Source: Bacteroidota bacterium
GTDB lineage: Bacteria; Bacteroidota; Bacteroidia; UBA4408
Direction of reading: 5' to 3'
DNA: 64,000 nt
Assembly (NCBI GenBank): GCA_963169745.1
Contig: CAUJCU010000013.1
Location: 62,001-126,000, forward strand
Numbering within the stretch: position 1 is the stretch's first letter; every line of letters begins with the position of its first letter. The position numbers were made by a program, and so were the translations under genes. A model generated the notes under the pieces. That model was not told the DNA's origin and searched no databases. It saw nothing but the letters and a program-made list of their open reading frames with translations. This document shows positions 60,989 to 64,000 of the stretch, piece by piece.

Positions 60989-61195
60989 ATTCAATTCAAA
61001 TACGCGCCAATAGCGAGATACAGAAATTTTTAGTTTTGTTGATAAAATATCCGTTTTGTTAATAACTGTTCGCTAAACCCCCCTTTTTATGCGCTTTTCC
61101 ATATTCAATATCCTGTTTTTTGCCCATCTTACTACTCTTTTCAATCATGCGATTTCTAAAAAGCCCTATTTATGACCTAAAAAACACCTTTCCTT

Positions 61196-62329
61196 TTATT
61201 TTTTTTCTGTCAATTCTTTGATTTTCTCTTCTAATGCTTCGCCACGCAACCCTTTGGCCACAATTTTACCTTCTTTATCTATAAGGCATGTAAACGGAAT
61301 ACCAGAGATATTGTATTGCTTTACCACAGCAGATTCCCAATAGCCTAAGTCACTTACATGTGAAGGCCATATTAATTTATCCTGTTGAATAGCTTCTTGC
61401 CATGCTGCTTTATCTTTATCTAATGAAACACTATAAATATCAAAACCTTTATCTTTATACGTATTATAAATGCGAACAACATTAGGGTTTTCTGCACGAC
61501 AAGGGCGACACCAACTGGCCCAAAAATCAATCAATACAATTTTTCCCCGAAGCGAACTTAAGGCTATGCTCCCTCCGGATGGGGTATTCAAATTAATTTC
61601 AGGAGCCAAATTGCCTACAGCTAAACGCCCCATTTCTTCAACACGACCATGAAACATTTTGGTAAAAGCATGATTGGGCAGTCTTTTCATAAGGCCGGCA
61701 TCGAGTTTTTTATAGTATTCAAAATAAGTGTCCGATTCTAATTTATCAATTACAGCAATACCTGCCAATGATGAGCTGTGCTTATCAATAAAATTTTTAA
61801 TGTAACTGGTTTGTTCGTCAAGTAGTTTTTGATAGTGACCTTGTAATACCTGTATAATAGAATCTAGCGCAGTATTGGCTTGCTCTTTCTGATAAACTTG
61901 ATTTAAAGAGTCGAGTTGATTCGCTGTATTTTGTAAAACATGAGTAGCTTCTTGTAGCAAAAGAGCATCTTCAGAGCCTGTAATTTTTACTGTTTTACCC
62001 AGATTATCAGCATCGGCACTAAATTCAATTTTTTCGTTATCAGCCGCAATTATTAAAATATACTTTTCGGGGGTTAAGCGAATGCGATAAAAATTAGGGT
62101 CTTTGCTATTGTATTTTAAAGTAAAATTTCCCTTACTATCTACTTTGCAACTGTCTCTAACCTCAGCCGATGCCGGAGTTAATTCGTCAAGGTAAACGTA
62201 CCCTTCTTTAAAATTCTTTAAATTTCCGTTAATTGTGCCTTTTCCGGCCGAATTGCTGCAACTCAAAAAAGTAATACTTAGAACAACTGACATAACAGTG
62301 CCTAAGGAAAGTTTGATTTTTTTATTCAT
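61196..62329 (-). CDS. TlpA-type thiol-disulfide oxidoreductase lipoprotein with DUF4369 domain
   Basis: A 377-residue lipoprotein (lipobox FLSC near residue 24). Residues about 30-125 are DUF4369-like (GTINGNLKNFKEGYVYLDELT), followed by a helical linker and a C-terminal thioredoxin domain with WASWCRPC near residue 273-280, and the cis-proline loop SGIPFTCLID near 350. It should reduce disulfides outside the cytoplasm, for instance on apocytochromes or envelope proteins. It is a separate transcription unit within a minus-strand run with the beta-barrel protein gene upstream. Confidence 0.92.
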   Translation of the reverse strand: MNKKIKLSLGTVMSVVLSITFLSCSNSAGKGTINGNLKNFKEGYVYLDELTPASAEVRDSCKVDSKGNFTLKYNSKDPNFYRIRLTPEKYILIIAADNEKIEFSADADNLGKTVKITGSEDALLLQEATHVLQNTANQLDSLNQVYQKEQANTALDSIIQVLQGHYQKLLDEQTSYIKNFIDKHSSSLAGIAVIDKLESDTYFEYYKKLDAGLMKRLPNHAFTKMFHGRVEEMGRLAVGNLAPEINLNTPSGGSIALSSLRGKIVLIDFWASWCRPCRAENPNVVRIYNTYKDKGFDIYSVSLDKDKAAWQEAIQQDKLIWPSHVSDLGYWESAVVKQYNISGIPFTCLIDKEGKIVAKGLRGEALEEKIKELTEKK

Positions 62330-62360
62330 GATTATTGTTTAATATGTTTTGATTGAGGTG

Positions 62361-62966
62361 TTAAAATAGAAATCCGACTCTGATAATAAGTGGCATGGCA
62401 GGGTTATAATATGGCGAGTGTGGATTATTAATAAGGTCATATAATAAAGAAAGGTAAACGCCTCCCTGCTGCCCTCCCGAATAATAACCTATGCCCACTG
62501 GTGCACTTCCAATCCAAATACGGCTGGCATTATAAGGTGGGTAATTATTATAAACACTCAGGTTATAAGCATTAAATTCAGCATGAGCAAATAAGCCCGA
62601 GTAGAGTGCAAATTGTCCAAACACATTGGGCCCGTATATGTTTGTGGAATATCGTTGTCCGTAATCGTTTACACTAAAATAAATATAATTAAAGCCCAAA
62701 CCTACCAGTAAGCGTTGGTTAAATTTATATCCCACTTTAGGAGCAACTTCTATATATGTTTGCCTTCCAAAATAAGCCCCAAAACTACCCCCATAACGCA
62801 GCTTACTGGCAAACTCAGCTCTGTTCTTTTGCTGCTTGTTTTTTTGTTGTTCATTTTTGGGCTGAACATACGAATCAGAAGGGTCATCTTGTGCATTTGC
62901 AGCACTTGCAAACAAGCTTAAGATTAAAAATAAACCTTTTACGTTTGGCAGGCCTTTAAAAAACAT
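62361..62966 (-). CDS. Probable outer membrane beta-barrel protein
   Basis: A 201-residue exported protein with a signal peptide (LFLILSLFASAANAQ), a Gln/Lys/Asn-rich linker (PKNEQQKNKQQKN), and an eight-stranded-barrel pattern: YGGSFGAYFGRQTYIEVAPKVGYKFN and LLVGLGFNYIYFSV, ending MPLIIRVGFLF with the terminal aromatic typical of barrels. It is rich in Tyr and Asn. Function unknown; similar small barrels are common in Bacteroidota. It lies 12 bases downstream of purine nucleoside phosphorylase on the same strand and probably shares its transcript. Confidence 0.75.
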   Translation of the reverse strand: MFFKGLPNVKGLFLILSLFASAANAQDDPSDSYVQPKNEQQKNKQQKNRAEFASKLRYGGSFGAYFGRQTYIEVAPKVGYKFNQRLLVGLGFNYIYFSVNDYGQRYSTNIYGPNVFGQFALYSGLFAHAEFNAYNLSVYNNYPPYNASRIWIGSAPVGIGYYSGGQQGGVYLSLLYDLINNPHSPYYNPAMPLIIRVGFLF

Positions 62967-62978
62967 GATAGTGTGTTA

Positions 62979-63791
62979 TTAAATGGTGCTTATCAGCTCT
63001 TTCATTATTAAAGTCATATTCGGTTCTGCTTTTTCTGCTACACGCTGTACGTCATCATGTGTTACTTTCACAATGCGTCCATCTACTCCCATATCTGTAA
63101 TAATAGATATCGCAAAGCACGGCAAACCCATGTGGCGCCCCACAATAACTTCAGGCACGGTACTCATACCAACGGCATCAGCTCCAATATTTCGTATATA
63201 ACGATACTCGGCAGGGGTTTCTAAACAAGGACCGCTTACACCTGCATAAGAACCAACTTGTACCTTTATCTTGTTTTGAGCCGCAATTTGCTTTGCTCTT
63301 TCAATTAATTTATGATTATAGGGTTCGCTCATATCTGGGAAACGAGGTCCTAATTCAGGATAATTTTTCCCGATGAGCGGGTTAGTAGGGAACAAATTTA
63401 CATGGTCGTTCAAAATCATAAGATCTCCAATATCAAAACTTGGGTTTACACCACCGCTTGCATTGCTTACAAACAACTGTTCAATTCCTAAAAACTTCAT
63501 TACCCTTACAGGAAAAGTAACTTCTTTCATATTATATCCTTCATAGTAATGAAAGCGCCCCTGCATGGCTATCACATTTTTACCCCCTAGTTTTCCGAAA
63601 ATTAGTTTTCCGGAGTGTCCTTCAACCGTACTTAAAGGGAAGTTGGGAATTTCCTCATAGGGCAATATGGCATGCGTTTCAATTTCTTTTACTAAACCTC
63701 CTAGTCCGGTTCCTAAAATAATACCAACCTGAGGCTTAAAGTTTACTTTCTTAGTAATAAAATCAGTTGTTTGCTTTATTTGTTCTAACAT
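62979..63791 (-). CDS. punA: Purine nucleoside phosphorylase
   Basis: A 270-residue PNP of the trimeric (low-molecular-mass) type that splits inosine or guanosine into base and ribose-1-phosphate. Signatures: GIILGTGLGGLVKEI near 22, TVEGHSGKLIFGKL, MQGRFHYYEGY, VSNASGGVNPSFDIGDLMILNDHVN and ADAVGMSTVPEVIVGRHMGL. Its start overlaps the C-terminal end of the lpxK gene by 29 bases, an arrangement seen in many Bacteroidota. Confidence 0.95.
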   Translation of the reverse strand: MLEQIKQTTDFITKKVNFKPQVGIILGTGLGGLVKEIETHAILPYEEIPNFPLSTVEGHSGKLIFGKLGGKNVIAMQGRFHYYEGYNMKEVTFPVRVMKFLGIEQLFVSNASGGVNPSFDIGDLMILNDHVNLFPTNPLIGKNYPELGPRFPDMSEPYNHKLIERAKQIAAQNKIKVQVGSYAGVSGPCLETPAEYRYIRNIGADAVGMSTVPEVIVGRHMGLPCFAISIITDMGVDGRIVKVTHDDVQRVAEKAEPNMTLIMKELISTI

Positions 63792-64000
63792 AATTTAAAA
63801 TATGGTTATTAAATTTTTCTTCATCTTGTTGGTGCAATTGAACAGCAATACTCACATAATACACCGGTAAACTGCGCCAATTATCGGGCAAAGTTAAATG
63901 TATTAGGCGCATAGCATCTTTTTCGGTTGTTAAAATAATCTTTTTCGGGCTTCTCATAGCCTCATATTCTAATTTAATTTGATTTAACTCGGACAGCGAA
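63763..64000 (-). CDS. lpxK: Tetraacyldisaccharide 4'-kinase, C-terminal fragment at the window edge
   Basis: The minus-strand frame is open from the right edge to its stop at 63763, with no start visible, so the true gene begins outside the window. Visible residues include ELNQIKLEYEAMRSPKKIIL, TTEKDAMRL and SLPVYYVSIAV, then F...ILNYVR, which match the LpxK C-terminal region; the kinase phosphorylates the lipid A precursor at the inner membrane. An internal ATG at 63957 is not the real start. Overlap with punA supports the call. Confidence 0.8.
   Translation of the reverse strand, partial: SLSELNQIKLEYEAMRSPKKIILTTEKDAMRLIHLTLPDNWRSLPVYYVSIAVQLHQQDEEKFNNHILNYVRTNKANN

Overview
This 64 kb window is an ordinary chromosomal stretch of an AT-rich Bacteroidota (Bacteroidetes) genome. 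The evidence is a gliding/type IX secretion (T9SS) PorP/SprF protein beside a type B C-terminal-domain cargo, a subtilase with a type A T9SS tail, a CzcA pump fused to a TolC-like domain, a BtuB/BtuG-type vitamin B12 locus, DUF5686, and many matches to the Bacteroidota -7 promoter element TAnnTTTG with weak or absent Shine-Dalgarno sequences. Menaquinone appears to be made by the futalosine route (mqnC). I saw no rRNA, tRNA, CRISPR array, transposase or phage genes.

Layout: 0-4.4 kb is an arginine block: arginine decarboxylase, arginase and arginyl-tRNA synthetase. A candidate agmatinase lies far away at 59.4-60.5 kb. At 4.4-6.7 kb there is a secreted GH20 hexosaminidase. From 9.6 down to 6.8 kb (minus strand) runs a cytochrome oxidase block: subunit III, subunit IV, a SCO homologue without copper cysteines, a DUF420 protein and a small CxxC membrane protein. 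At 9.7-10.8 kb three tightly coupled minus-strand genes include a 34-codon membrane protein. From 11 to 17 kb lie a GH25 lysozyme, a disulfide-less lipoamide-dehydrogenase-like flavoprotein, rsmI, a YceI protein, pdxA and mqnC.

17.1-20.6 kb is the most clearly regulated unit: a cobalamin riboswitch, then a BtuB-like TonB receptor, a thiamine-binding-family protein and a BtuG-like surface lipoprotein. It is followed directly by a heavy-metal efflux unit (His-rich small protein, CzcA-TolC fusion, CzcB lipoprotein). 26.8-40.6 kb carries glyS, a YeiH exporter, lptB, a DUF5686 protein, an orphan exported protein, an ABC-F ATPase, a threonine-dehydrogenase-type SDR, folK, a deoxynucleoside kinase and kdsB. 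40.6-49 kb has the T9SS subtilase, a three-repeat secreted protein, two FKBP-like proteins and a MacAB-like ABC exporter. 49-58 kb has an orphan membrane-anchored protein, the PorP/cargo pair, a CapD-type sugar dehydratase, a SirB1-like protein, a nucleoside phosphorylase and a double UspA. 58.4-64 kb has a small secreted protein, ribosomal protein THX with a histone-like tail, agmatinase, HU, a TlpA thioredoxin, a beta-barrel protein, purine nucleoside phosphorylase and the C-terminal end of lpxK at the right edge.

No single large novel system is evident. The best leads are the B12 locus coupled to metal efflux, the cysteine-less redox homologues, the coupled 34-codon ORF, apparent leaderless promoters, the repeat-bearing intergenic region near 32.7 kb, and several lineage-specific exported proteins. 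All functions are read from sequence recognition only; no database search was run.
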